Positions 1 to 7,744 of a DNA stretch of 64,000 bases are shown piece by piece. This stretch comes from Cellulomonas sp. HZM. Lineage in GTDB: Bacteria; Actinomycetota; Actinomycetes; Actinomycetales; Cellulomonadaceae. A program made the translations under genes and the position numbers. Location of the stretch: positions 1-64,000 of the forward strand of contig NZ_JEOE01000016.1 of NCBI RefSeq assembly GCF_000708885.1, in the 5' to 3' direction. The notes beneath the pieces are model-generated. The model was not told the DNA's origin. It made no database searches and saw only the letters and a list, made by a program, of their open reading frames with translations. Numbering within the stretch: the stretch's first letter is position 1; each line of letters begins with the position of its first letter.

Positions 1-51
1 GCGTGGGGCGGGTCCGGGATCGCCCGGTCGTCGTCCCGGGAAGGGGTACCC

Positions 52-525
52 GTGCTGCTGCGTCGCATCGCACGTCCGATGTTCGCCTCGTGGTTCGTCG
101 GGCAGGGGCTGGACGCCGTGCGCCACCCCGCGGCCCACGCCGCCGACGCCCGTGGCGCGATCGACCTGGTGCGCCGCCGCACGTCGCTGGACGTGTCGGT
201 CAGCGACCGCACGCTCACCACCGCGGTGCAGGCCCACGGGGTCGCGGTCGCCGCGGCGGGCGTGCTGCTCGCGGTCGGCAAGGCCCCGCGCACGGCGGCC
301 CTCGCGCTCGCCGCGCTGACCGCGCCGCTCGTCGTCGTGAACCTCCCGGACAAGGCGGCCGACGAGGGGTCGGTGGAGCTGCGCCGCGCTCGCCGCGAGC
401 GGCTCGTGCGGTCGGTCGCGTTCGTCGGTGGCGCCCTCATCGCGGGCGTCGACCTCGAGGGCAGGCCCGGCATGGGGTGGCGCATCTCCCACGCGCGCGC
501 GCAGCACGCGGCGGCTCACGAGTGA
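52..525 (+). CDS. DoxX-family-like small membrane protein
   Basis: The product is 157 residues. The N-terminus (MLLRRIARPMFASWFVGQGLDAVRHP) is the usual opening of actinobacterial DoxX-family proteins, and hydrophobic stretches near residues 10-25, 60-78 and 82-100 suggest an integral membrane protein. DoxX proteins are redox-linked membrane proteins of mostly unknown role. The GTG start at 52 is preceded by AAGGGG at 41-46, a ribosome binding site at five bases. The C-terminus is charged and hydrophilic. It is somewhat short for the family, so the fourth helix may be reduced. It lies 59 bases upstream of aroA, which has its own -10 box, so co-transcription is possible but not required. The family call is from recognition of the N-terminus. 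Confidence 0.75.
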   Translation: MLLRRIARPMFASWFVGQGLDAVRHPAAHAADARGAIDLVRRRTSLDVSVSDRTLTTAVQAHGVAVAAAGVLLAVGKAPRTAALALAALTAPLVVVNLPDKAADEGSVELRRARRERLVRSVAFVGGALIAGVDLEGRPGMGWRISHARAQHAAAHE

Positions 526-584
526 GCCGTCCCGCAGCACGGGCGCGCGGCGTCGAACGCACGCCCCGCCGATAGCCTGGCCGC

Positions 585-1868
585 ATGACCACGACGACCC
601 TTCCCCTGTGGCCCGCGCCCGTGGCGGACCGCCCGCTCGACGCGACCGTCGTGGTGCCCGGCTCCAAGTCCCTGAGCAACCGCTACCTCGTGCTCGCGGC
701 GCTCGCCGACGGGCCGAGCACGCTGCGCAGCCTGCTGACGTCACGCGACACGCGGCTCATGGGCGCGGCGCTCGAGACGCTCGGCGTGGGCATCGACCAG
801 GGCACCGACTGGCACGTCACGCCCGGGCGCCTGCGCGGGTCGGTCACGGTCGACTGCGGGCTGGCGGGGACCGTCATGCGCTTCCTGCCGCCCGTCGCGG
901 CGCTCGCCGACGGACCGGTGCACTTCAAGGGCGACGTCGAGGCGCTCGCGCGCCCCATGGGCCCGATCGTGCGCGCCCTGCAGGACCTCGGCGTGCGGGT
1001 CGACGAGGAGGGCGAGCCCGGCCGGCTCCCGTTCACGGTGCACGGCGAGGGGTCCGTGCGCGGCGGAGCGGTCGAGGTCGACGCCTCGGGCTCGAGCCAG
1101 TTCGTCTCGGGGCTGCTGCTCGCGGCGCCGCGGTTCGAGCGCGGCCTCGTCGTGCGGCACACCGGCGCGACCCTCCCCTCGATCCCGCACATCGACATGA
1201 CGGTCGAGGTCCTGCGCGCGGCCGGCGTCGAGGTCGACACGTCGGTCCCCGCGACGTGGGCCGTCGCCCCCGGGTCGCTCGCGGCGCGGGACGTGCGCGT
1301 GGAACCTGACCTGTCCAACGCCGCGCCGTTCCTGTGCGCGGCGTTGGTCGCGGGCGGCAGCGTGCGGGTGCCGGGCTGGCCGGCGACGACGACGCAGCCC
1401 GGTGCCCTGCTGCCCGGGATCCTCGAGCGCATGGGGGCCCGCACGTCGCTCGACGGCGACGTGCTCACCGTCACGGGCACCGGCGACGTCCGCGGTGTCG
1501 ACCTCGACCTGCACGCCGCGGGTGAGATCGCCCCGACGATCGCGGCCCTCGCCGTGCTCGCGGACTCCCCCACGGCGCTGCGCGGGATCGCGCACCTGCG
1601 CGGCCACGAGACCGACCGGCTGGCGGCGCTCGCCGCGGAGATCACCGCGCTCGGCGGCCTGGCCCGCGAGACCGACGACGGGCTCGAGATCGACCCGCGC
1701 CCGCTGCACGGCGGCGAGTGGCGCACGTACGCGGACCACCGGATGGCGACCGCCGGTGCGCTCGTCGGGCTGCGCGTCCCGGGCGTCCTCGTGCAGGACG
1801 TCGCGACGACCGCCAAGACGCTTCCCGACTTCGTCGGGCTGTGGGACGGGATGCTGGGCGCACGCTGA
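585..1868 (+). CDS. aroA: 3-phosphoshikimate 1-carboxyvinyltransferase (EPSP synthase)
   Basis: AroA joins shikimate-3-phosphate and phosphoenolpyruvate to give EPSP, step six of the cytoplasmic shikimate pathway. The 427-residue length is normal. Visible family motifs are GSKSLSNR at residues 26-33 (substrate-binding Lys and Arg), LAGTVMRF near 93-100, RPMGP near 123 and DHRMA near 383. The ATG at 585 has no Shine-Dalgarno sequence. Instead TAGCCT at 573-578 sits exactly six bases before it, the arrangement of a leaderless actinobacterial transcript. The stop codon overlaps the rsgA start by one base (TGATG at 1866-1870), so the two genes are translationally coupled. The same aroA-rsgA-hisN order is common in actinobacteria, which supports the assignment. 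Confidence 0.97.
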   Translation: MTTTTLPLWPAPVADRPLDATVVVPGSKSLSNRYLVLAALADGPSTLRSLLTSRDTRLMGAALETLGVGIDQGTDWHVTPGRLRGSVTVDCGLAGTVMRFLPPVAALADGPVHFKGDVEALARPMGPIVRALQDLGVRVDEEGEPGRLPFTVHGEGSVRGGAVEVDASGSSQFVSGLLLAAPRFERGLVVRHTGATLPSIPHIDMTVEVLRAAGVEVDTSVPATWAVAPGSLAARDVRVEPDLSNAAPFLCAALVAGGSVRVPGWPATTTQPGALLPGILERMGARTSLDGDVLTVTGTGDVRGVDLDLHAAGEIAPTIAALAVLADSPTALRGIAHLRGHETDRLAALAAEITALGGLARETDDGLEIDPRPLHGGEWRTYADHRMATAGALVGLRVPGVLVQDVATTAKTLPDFVGLWDGMLGAR

Positions 1869-2899
1869 TGGCCGGCCGCCGGTACGACGAGAGCGACGTG
1901 CGCATCCGGCCCGGCCGCGGGTCGCGCCCTCGCACCAAGCAGCGACCCGAGCACGCCGACGCCGAGCAGGCGCTCGTGACCGGCGTGGACCGGGGGCGGT
2001 ACGCCGTGCTCGTCGACGCCGACGGCCCGGGCGAGCGGCGCACGGTCGCGATGAAGGCACGTGAGCTGGGGCGCGAGCGCGTGGTCCCCGGCGACGTGGT
2101 CGACCTCGTCGGGGACACCTCGGGCGACGAGGGCACGCTCGCGCGCATCGTGCGCATCACCGAGCGGCGCACCGTGCTGCGGCGCACCGCGGACGACACC
2201 GACCCGGTCGAGCGCGTGATCGTCGCGAACGCCGACCAGCTCGTGATCGTCACAGCGCTCGCCGACCCGGAGCCGCGCACCCGCATGATCGACCGGTGCG
2301 TCGCCGCGGCCTACGACGCCGGGATGGACGCGCTGCTCGCGCTCACCAAGGCGGACCTCGCCGACCCCGCGGACCTCGTCGGCCTCTACGCACCGATCGG
2401 CGTGCGCGTGGTCGTCACGCAGACCCGTGCGGACGGCACGATCGCCGGGCTGGACGACGTGCTCGGCGCGCTGGACGGTCGCACGTCGGTGCTCGTCGGG
2501 CACTCCGGCGTCGGCAAGTCGACGCTCGTCAACGCGCTCGTCCCGGACGCCCAGCGCGCGACCGGGGTGGTGAACGACGTCACGGGTCGCGGGCGGCACA
2601 CGTCGACGTCCGCGGTCGCGCTGCGCGTGCCCGCGACCCCGGACCCCACGTGGGTGATCGACACCCCGGGCGTGCGCAGCTTCGGGCTCGCGCACGTCGA
2701 CCCGCAGCACCTGCTCGGCGCGTTCGCCGACCTCGCTGCGGTCGCCGAGGACTGCCCGCGCGGCTGCACGCACGCCGCCGACGCACCCGACTGCGCGCTC
2801 GACGACTGGGTCGCGCAGGACCCCTCGGACACCGCGCGTGCGGCCCGCGTGGACTCGTTCCGGCGGCTGCTCGCGAGCCGCCTCGGCACCGCCGACTGA
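1868..2899 (+). CDS. rsgA: Ribosome small subunit-dependent GTPase RsgA
   Basis: RsgA (YjeQ) is a circularly permuted GTPase that checks late maturation of the 30S ribosomal subunit. The 343-residue product shows an OB-like N-terminal region, then the permuted GTPase order: TKADL (G4) near residue 160, the P-loop GHSGVGKST at about 210-218, DTPGVRSFG (G3) near 265, and a C-terminal zinc cluster CPRGCTHAADAPDC at about 296-309. All catalytic elements look intact. The ATG at 1868 overlaps the last base of the aroA stop codon. A longer open frame exists upstream but lies inside aroA and has no matching domain, so 1868 is chosen. Confidence 0.95.
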   Translation: MAGRRYDESDVRIRPGRGSRPRTKQRPEHADAEQALVTGVDRGRYAVLVDADGPGERRTVAMKARELGRERVVPGDVVDLVGDTSGDEGTLARIVRITERRTVLRRTADDTDPVERVIVANADQLVIVTALADPEPRTRMIDRCVAAAYDAGMDALLALTKADLADPADLVGLYAPIGVRVVVTQTRADGTIAGLDDVLGALDGRTSVLVGHSGVGKSTLVNALVPDAQRATGVVNDVTGRGRHTSTSAVALRVPATPDPTWVIDTPGVRSFGLAHVDPQHLLGAFADLAAVAEDCPRGCTHAADAPDCALDDWVAQDPSDTARAARVDSFRRLLASRLGTAD

Positions 2900-2919
2900 C
2901 CCGCCGCTACGGTGGGCGC

Positions 2920-3717
2920 ATGAGCCTGCGCCCCGGGTACGACGACGACCTGCGCCTCGCGCACGTGATGGCCGACCAGGTGGACGGGCTGACGATGTCC
3001 CGCTTCAAGGCGCTCGACCTGCGCGTCGAGACCAAGCCGGACCTGACCCCGGTGTCCGACGCCGACCGGGCCGCGGAGGAGCTGATCCGCGGGCAGCTCT
3101 CGCGTGCACGTCCGCGCGACGCGGTGCACGGCGAGGAGATGGCCGACACCGGGCACGGGCCCCGGCGCTGGGTGGTCGACCCCATCGACGGCACCAAGAA
3201 CTTCGTGCGCGGGGTCCCCGTGTGGGCGACGCTCATCGCGCTCATGGAGGGTGACGAGGTGGTGGTCGGCCTCGTCTCGGCACCCGCGCTGGGTCGGCGC
3301 TGGTGGGCCGCCCAGGGCGCGGGCGCGTGGTCGGGGCGTTCGCTCGCGTCTGCGTCCCGCCTGCAGGTGTCCGCCGTGGACCGGTTGGAGGACGCATCGC
3401 TGTCCTACTCGAGCCTGAGCGGCTGGGAGGAGCAGGGGCGCCTCGAGCAGTTCCTCGGGCTGACCCGGCGCGTGTGGCGCACGCGCGCGTACGGCGACTT
3501 CTGGTCGCACGTGCTCGTCGGCGAAGGGGCCGTGGACCTGTCCGCCGAGCCCGAGCTCGCGCTGCACGACATGGCCGCCCTCGTGCCGATCGTCACCGAG
3601 GCGGGTGGCCGCTTCACGTCCGTGCGGGGTGTCCCGGGTCCGCACGGCGGCTCCGCGCTGGTGTCCAACGGCCGGCTGCACGACGAGGCGCTCGAGCTGC
3701 TGGACCCGTTGCCGTGA
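2920..3717 (+). CDS. hisN: Histidinol-phosphatase, inositol monophosphatase family
   Basis: HisN removes phosphate from histidinol phosphate in histidine biosynthesis; actinobacteria use this inositol monophosphatase-type enzyme. The 265-residue product carries the metal-binding motifs GEE near residue 71 and DPIDGTKNF at about 87-95, and an LHDMAALVPIVTEAGG motif near the C-terminus in place of the usual WD-rich segment. The start at 2920 is supported by TACGGT at 2908-2913, six bases before the ATG, with no ribosome binding site. Its last codons overlap the GTG of the next gene (GTGA at 3714-3717). A broader inositol-phosphate phosphatase activity cannot be excluded from sequence, but the aroA-rsgA neighbourhood is typical for hisN. 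Confidence 0.88.
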   Translation: MSLRPGYDDDLRLAHVMADQVDGLTMSRFKALDLRVETKPDLTPVSDADRAAEELIRGQLSRARPRDAVHGEEMADTGHGPRRWVVDPIDGTKNFVRGVPVWATLIALMEGDEVVVGLVSAPALGRRWWAAQGAGAWSGRSLASASRLQVSAVDRLEDASLSYSSLSGWEEQGRLEQFLGLTRRVWRTRAYGDFWSHVLVGEGAVDLSAEPELALHDMAALVPIVTEAGGRFTSVRGVPGPHGGSALVSNGRLHDEALELLDPLP

Positions 3718-4457
3718 ACCCGGGAACCGGTCCGGCCCCGGACCGGGCACGTTCGTTCTCGCTCGGTGTGGGCGCGTACGCCGCGACGCGGCCCGGCTAC
3801 CCGACGACCGCCGTGCGGTGGGCCGTCCCGCGCGAGGCGCGCACGGTCCTTGACCTCGCCGCCGGGACGGGCAAGCTCACGGCCGCGCTCGTGGGCCTGG
3901 TGCCCGAGGTGATCGCGGTCGAGCCGTCCGACGAGATGCGCGCCGAGCTCGTGCGGGCGCTGCCGGGCGTGCGCGCGCTGGCGGGGACCGCCGAGGCGAC
4001 CGGCCTGCACGACGCGTGCGTCGACGCCGTGACCGTGGGCCAGGCGTGGCACTGGTTCGACGCCGCGTCGGCGTCGGCCGAGATCGCGCGCGTGCTGCGG
4101 CCTGGCGGCAGGCTCACCGTGCTGTGGAACGTCCGCGACGAGAGCGAGCCGTGGGTCGCCGAGTTCTCGCGCATCGTGCACCGCGGCGACGACCTCGCGG
4201 ACCACTTCGACCCGCCCGTGCTCGGGCCCGGATTCGGGCCGGTGGAGGCCGAGCGGTTCTCGTGGGTCGAGCGGATCCCCACCGCCGCGCTGCGGCCGCT
4301 CGCGGCGAGCCGGTCGTTCCTGCTGACCATGCCCGACGACGAGCGGGACGCGCGGCTCGCGGAGATCGACGAGCTCGTCGCGACCCATCCCGACCTGGCC
4401 GGAAGCGAGGCCGACCTGCCGTACGTGACGCGTGCCTACCGCGCGACCGTCTCCTGA
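3714..4457 (+). CDS. Class I SAM-dependent methyltransferase
   Basis: This 247-residue protein has a Rossmann-type methyltransferase fold. Motif I reads LDLAAGTGKLT at about residue 45, followed by an acidic residue after the second strand (VIAVEPSDEM) and the GQAWHWFD segment near 105 that is typical of the UbiE/Methyltransf_11 group. The substrate is unknown. The GTG start overlaps the hisN stop by four bases (GTGA), which indicates translational coupling to hisN. Its 3' end overlaps the convergent HAD gene by 22 bases (4436-4457). Confidence 0.82.
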   Translation: MNPGTGPAPDRARSFSLGVGAYAATRPGYPTTAVRWAVPREARTVLDLAAGTGKLTAALVGLVPEVIAVEPSDEMRAELVRALPGVRALAGTAEATGLHDACVDAVTVGQAWHWFDAASASAEIARVLRPGGRLTVLWNVRDESEPWVAEFSRIVHRGDDLADHFDPPVLGPGFGPVEAERFSWVERIPTAALRPLAASRSFLLTMPDDERDARLAEIDELVATHPDLAGSEADLPYVTRAYRATVS

Positions 4458-5194
4458 GAGACACCCAGCAGCGCGGGCAGCTCGCGCAGCGACGTGATCC
4501 TCGCCTGGACGGCTGCCAGCTGCTCGTCGGTCACCGTGTGCCGACGGTCGCCGGGCCGGTCGATCCACACGCCGACGAGCCCCGCGTCGCGCGACGCGAT
4601 CGCGTCGAGCACCACGTCGTCGCCCACGTACGCCGTACGTGCGGGGTCGGTGCCGAGCCGGCGGCACGCCTCGGCGAACGCTCGCGGGTCCGGCTTGCCG
4701 TACCCGAGGGTGTCGACGCCGACGAGCATCGGGACGCGGTCCCCGAGCCCCGCGCGCTCGAGCTTGGCGACCTGGTAGGCGGTCGCGGCGTTGGACAGGG
4801 CCCCGACGACGAGGCCCGCGTCGAGCAGCGCGTCGACGACCTCGGACGCGTCGTCGTGCGCGAGCCACGCGTCGCGGAACGCCGCGTCGAACAGGTCGTC
4901 CCACGCGTCGTACGCCTCGTCGTCGAGCACCGGGCCGCCGAACTCGGCGTGCAGGTCGTTCGCACGGGCCATGCGCTGCGCGCGGTACGTCGTCTCGCCG
5001 CGCGTGTAGGCGCCGTACTGGTCGTGGGCGTCGGCGCGCCAGCTCGTCACCAGCTCGTCGTCCCGCTCGGGCGCGACAGCCGGCAGGTAGCGTCGGGCGA
5101 CCGCCGACAGCGCGTGCCCGAACGCCTCGCGCGTCGCGACGAGCGTGTCGTCGATGTCGAACAGCACGCCGTCGACCGGCGGCAGCGCCGTCAC
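4436..5194 (-). CDS. HAD-family hydrolase
   Basis: The 252-residue protein is a haloacid dehalogenase superfamily phosphohydrolase. It shows motif I DIDDTLV at residues 13-19 (nucleophile Asp13 and acid/base Asp15), motif II LSNA, the motif III region around GKPDPRAF, and motif [15 protein letters not shown]. The cap between motifs I and II is helical, so it belongs to the class that dephosphorylates small metabolites. The substrate is not evident. The GTG start at 5194 overlaps the gltX stop (GTGA), so the gene is translated downstream of gltX in the same operon. It ends convergently inside the methyltransferase gene. Confidence 0.86.
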   Translation of the reverse strand: MTALPPVDGVLFDIDDTLVATREAFGHALSAVARRYLPAVAPERDDELVTSWRADAHDQYGAYTRGETTYRAQRMARANDLHAEFGGPVLDDEAYDAWDDLFDAAFRDAWLAHDDASEVVDALLDAGLVVGALSNAATAYQVAKLERAGLGDRVPMLVGVDTLGYGKPDPRAFAEACRRLGTDPARTAYVGDDVVLDAIASRDAGLVGVWIDRPGDRRHTVTDEQLAAVQARITSLRELPALLGVSQETVAR

Positions 5195-6693
5195 AGCGAC
5201 GCGCGCAGCGCCGCGATGCGCGCGAGCGCCGACTCACGCCCGAGCAGCTCGATCGACTCGAACAGCGGCGGCGACACGCGGCGACCCGTGATCGCGACGC
5301 GCAGCGGTGTGTACGCGAACCGCGGCTTGATCCCCAGCCCGTCGACGAGCGCCGCCTGCAGCGCCTCCTGCGTGACGGCCGGGTCGAGCGACGGGACCTC
5401 GGCGAGCACGCGCGCGGCCTCGTCGAGCACCTGCGCGGACTCCTCGCGCAGCGCGCCGCGCGCGTCGTCCTCCACCACGAGCTCGTCGTCCGAGCGGAAC
5501 AGGAACCCGAGCATCCCGACCGACTCGCCCAGCAGCGTCATGCGCTCCTGCACGAGCGGCGCGGACGCCGTGAGCAGGTCGCGGTGACGTTGGGACAGGT
5601 CGGCGAACGAGTCGGCGGGGACGAGGCCGGCGGCGTGCAGGTACGGCACGAGGCGGTCGCGGAAGTCCTCCGGCGCGAGCATCCGCACGTGCGCACCGTT
5701 GATCGCCTCTGCCTTCTTCAGGTCGAAGCGCGCGGGGTTCGGGTTGACGTCGGCGACGTCGAACGCCGCTACCAGCTCGTCGACCGTGAAGATGTCCCGG
5801 TCGGCCGACAGGCCCCACCCGAGCAGCGACAGGTAGTTGAGCAGGCCCTCGGGCGTGAAGCCACGCTCGCGGTGCAGGAACAGGTTGGACTCGGGGTCGC
5901 GCTTGGACAGCTTCTTGTTGCCCTCGCCCATGACGTACGGCAGGTGGCCGAACACGGGCATCACGTCGGCGACACCGAGCTCGAGCAGTGCGCGGTACAG
6001 CGCGACCTGCCGCGGGGTCGACGAGAGCAGGTCCTCGCCGCGCAGCACGTGCGTGATGCCCATGAGCGCGTCGTCGACCGGGTTGACGAGCGTGTACAGC
6101 GGGTGCCCGTTGGCGCGCACGATCACGTAGTCCGGGACCGAGCCGGCGCGGAACGTGACGTCGCCGCGCACCAGGTCGGTGAACGTGAGGTCCTCGTCCG
6201 GCATGCGCAGACGCAGCACGGGCTCGCGGCCGGCCTCACGGAAGGCGAGCTTCTGCTCGTCGGTCAGGTCACGGTCGAAGCCGTCGTAGCCGAGCTTCGG
6301 GTCCCGGCCGGCTGCGCGGTGGCGTGCCTCGATCTCCTCGGGTGTCGAGTAGGACTCGTACGCGTAGCCCCCCTCGACGAGGCGCCGCGCCACGTCGGCG
6401 TACAGGTCGTAGCGCTGCGACTGCCGGTACGGCTCGTGCGGGCCACCGACCTCGACGCCCTCGTCCCAGTCCAGCCCGAGCCAGCGCAGCGCGTCGAGCA
6501 GCTGCTGGTAGCTCTCCTCCGAGTCGCGCGCGGCATCCGTGTCCTCGATGCGGAACACGAACGTCCCGCCCACGTGGCGTGCGTACGCCCAGTTGAACAG
6601 CGCGGTGCGGACGAGGCCGACGTGCGGCAGGCCGGTGGGCGACGGGCAGAAGCGCACACGCACGGCGGAGCCGCTGGCAGGAGTGGTGGTCAC
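5191..6693 (-). CDS. gltX: Glutamyl-tRNA synthetase
   Basis: GltX charges tRNA-Glu, and in organisms with GatCAB it usually also mischarges tRNA-Gln; gatCAB is present at 53-56 kb. The 500-residue product has the class I motif [11 protein letters not shown] at 17-27 (HIGH box variant) and KLSKRD near 257-262 (KMSKS variant), plus the family segment [15 protein letters not shown]. The GTG start at 6693 is chosen because the family opens here and TACCCT lies at 6700-6705, six bases upstream. That -10 box implies its own leaderless promoter even though the upstream glycosyltransferase overlaps it by GTGA. The downstream HAD gene overlaps in the same way. Confidence 0.96.
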   Translation of the reverse strand: MTTTPASGSAVRVRFCPSPTGLPHVGLVRTALFNWAYARHVGGTFVFRIEDTDAARDSEESYQQLLDALRWLGLDWDEGVEVGGPHEPYRQSQRYDLYADVARRLVEGGYAYESYSTPEEIEARHRAAGRDPKLGYDGFDRDLTDEQKLAFREAGREPVLRLRMPDEDLTFTDLVRGDVTFRAGSVPDYVIVRANGHPLYTLVNPVDDALMGITHVLRGEDLLSSTPRQVALYRALLELGVADVMPVFGHLPYVMGEGNKKLSKRDPESNLFLHRERGFTPEGLLNYLSLLGWGLSADRDIFTVDELVAAFDVADVNPNPARFDLKKAEAINGAHVRMLAPEDFRDRLVPYLHAAGLVPADSFADLSQRHRDLLTASAPLVQERMTLLGESVGMLGFLFRSDDELVVEDDARGALREESAQVLDEAARVLAEVPSLDPAVTQEALQAALVDGLGIKPRFAYTPLRVAITGRRVSPPLFESIELLGRESALARIAALRASL

Positions 6694-7742
6694 CGCTCCA
6701 GGGTAGGCGGTCGCAGCGACCCCTCGTCGCGGTATCGCGGGTCCGTGGACGGGCGCAGCGCGAGCACGCTCGACAGGTGCTCCCTGATCGACGGTGCCGC
6801 CGAGCCCGTCCACCAGTCGTCGGGCACGGGCCGCGCCTGGATGCGCACGCCGGTGCTCGCGTGCAGCGCGTCGAGCAGCACGTACGCCGTCGACGGGAGG
6901 CACACGACGCGCTGCGGGGGTCGCAGCCCGCGCAGCCGCATCTCGACGGGCAGTCCGGCGGTGTCGACGCGGACGCCCGGCAGCGCCGCGAGTCGTGCCT
7001 CCACCGCGGGGTCGCTGCGCCGGTGCGGCAGGTACGCGACGTCGTTCTCGCGCGCGAGGGACGCGACCCACTCCACGTACGGGTCCGCCTTCACCCAGCC
7101 GTCCGCGACGAGCGCCGAGCCGACGACGACCACGGGCTCGGCCGGCGCGATCGGCGGCTGCTGCGTCGCGAGCCACGCGAACCGGTGCGTCACGACGTCC
7201 ACGCCGATGCCGTGCAGGTGCGTCATGAGCGGCACGTCGAGCGGCATCGCGGTGAAGAGCGTGAGGCGCCCGTCACGCGCGAGCCGCCGCAGCCTGCGCG
7301 TCACGAGCGCACCGAGCACCCGGCGCGCCTGCCCGACCGCACCGCCGGACGTCCGGCTCGCACGCACCGCGGGCTCGCCGGCGACGAGCGCGCGCGCGAG
7401 GGCGACCGTCGCGAGGCCGTCGTCGAGCAGCACGACGTGGCCGTGCACGCGCCTGCGCACGAACGCCTGCTGCCACTGGCCGGAGAACGCGTCACCCACG
7501 AGCCACGTGCCGCGGGGCGGGACTGCGACGTCCTCCGACGTCGCCCCCAGGTGCATGCGCACCCCGGCGGGCAGGCCGCCCGCGTCGATCATGCGTGCCG
7601 CGTCGTCGAGCGCGGGGACACCAGAGCGGACGCGCACGAGCGTGCGCTCGCCCGCGAGGCCCGCGGCGTGCGCCTCGAGCGCACCCAGGAGCTGCAGGGG
7701 CGACTCGACGACGGCCGCGGACGCTCCCGACGACGCGGCCAC
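6690..7742 (-). CDS. Polysialyltransferase-like glycosyltransferase (GT52-like)
   Basis: This 350-residue protein resembles the bacterial alpha-2,8-polysialyltransferase/GT52 group. The N-terminal [13 protein letters not shown] segment is characteristic, followed by Rossmann-like stretches ([23 protein letters not shown]) and the HRR motif of [15 protein letters not shown] that such enzymes use to hold a CMP-sugar. It has no signal peptide or membrane helix, as expected for a cytoplasmic or peripheral enzyme. It starts two bases after the stop of the joined NeuA-HAD-NeuB gene, so it is the natural user of that gene's CMP-activated nonulosonic acid. The exact donor (sialic, legionaminic or other acid) and acceptor cannot be read from sequence. 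Confidence 0.72.
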   Translation of the reverse strand: MAASSGASAAVVESPLQLLGALEAHAAGLAGERTLVRVRSGVPALDDAARMIDAGGLPAGVRMHLGATSEDVAVPPRGTWLVGDAFSGQWQQAFVRRRVHGHVVLLDDGLATVALARALVAGEPAVRASRTSGGAVGQARRVLGALVTRRLRRLARDGRLTLFTAMPLDVPLMTHLHGIGVDVVTHRFAWLATQQPPIAPAEPVVVVGSALVADGWVKADPYVEWVASLARENDVAYLPHRRSDPAVEARLAALPGVRVDTAGLPVEMRLRGLRPPQRVVCLPSTAYVLLDALHASTGVRIQARPVPDDWWTGSAAPSIREHLSSVLALRPSTDPRYRDEGSLRPPTLER

Positions 7743-7744
7743 CG

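Noticed and set aside
683..2773. Long open frame on the minus strand across aroA and rsgA
   Set aside because: It runs antisense through two clear genes, has Arg- and Gly-rich low-complexity content and no domain; such shadow frames are expected in GC-rich DNA.
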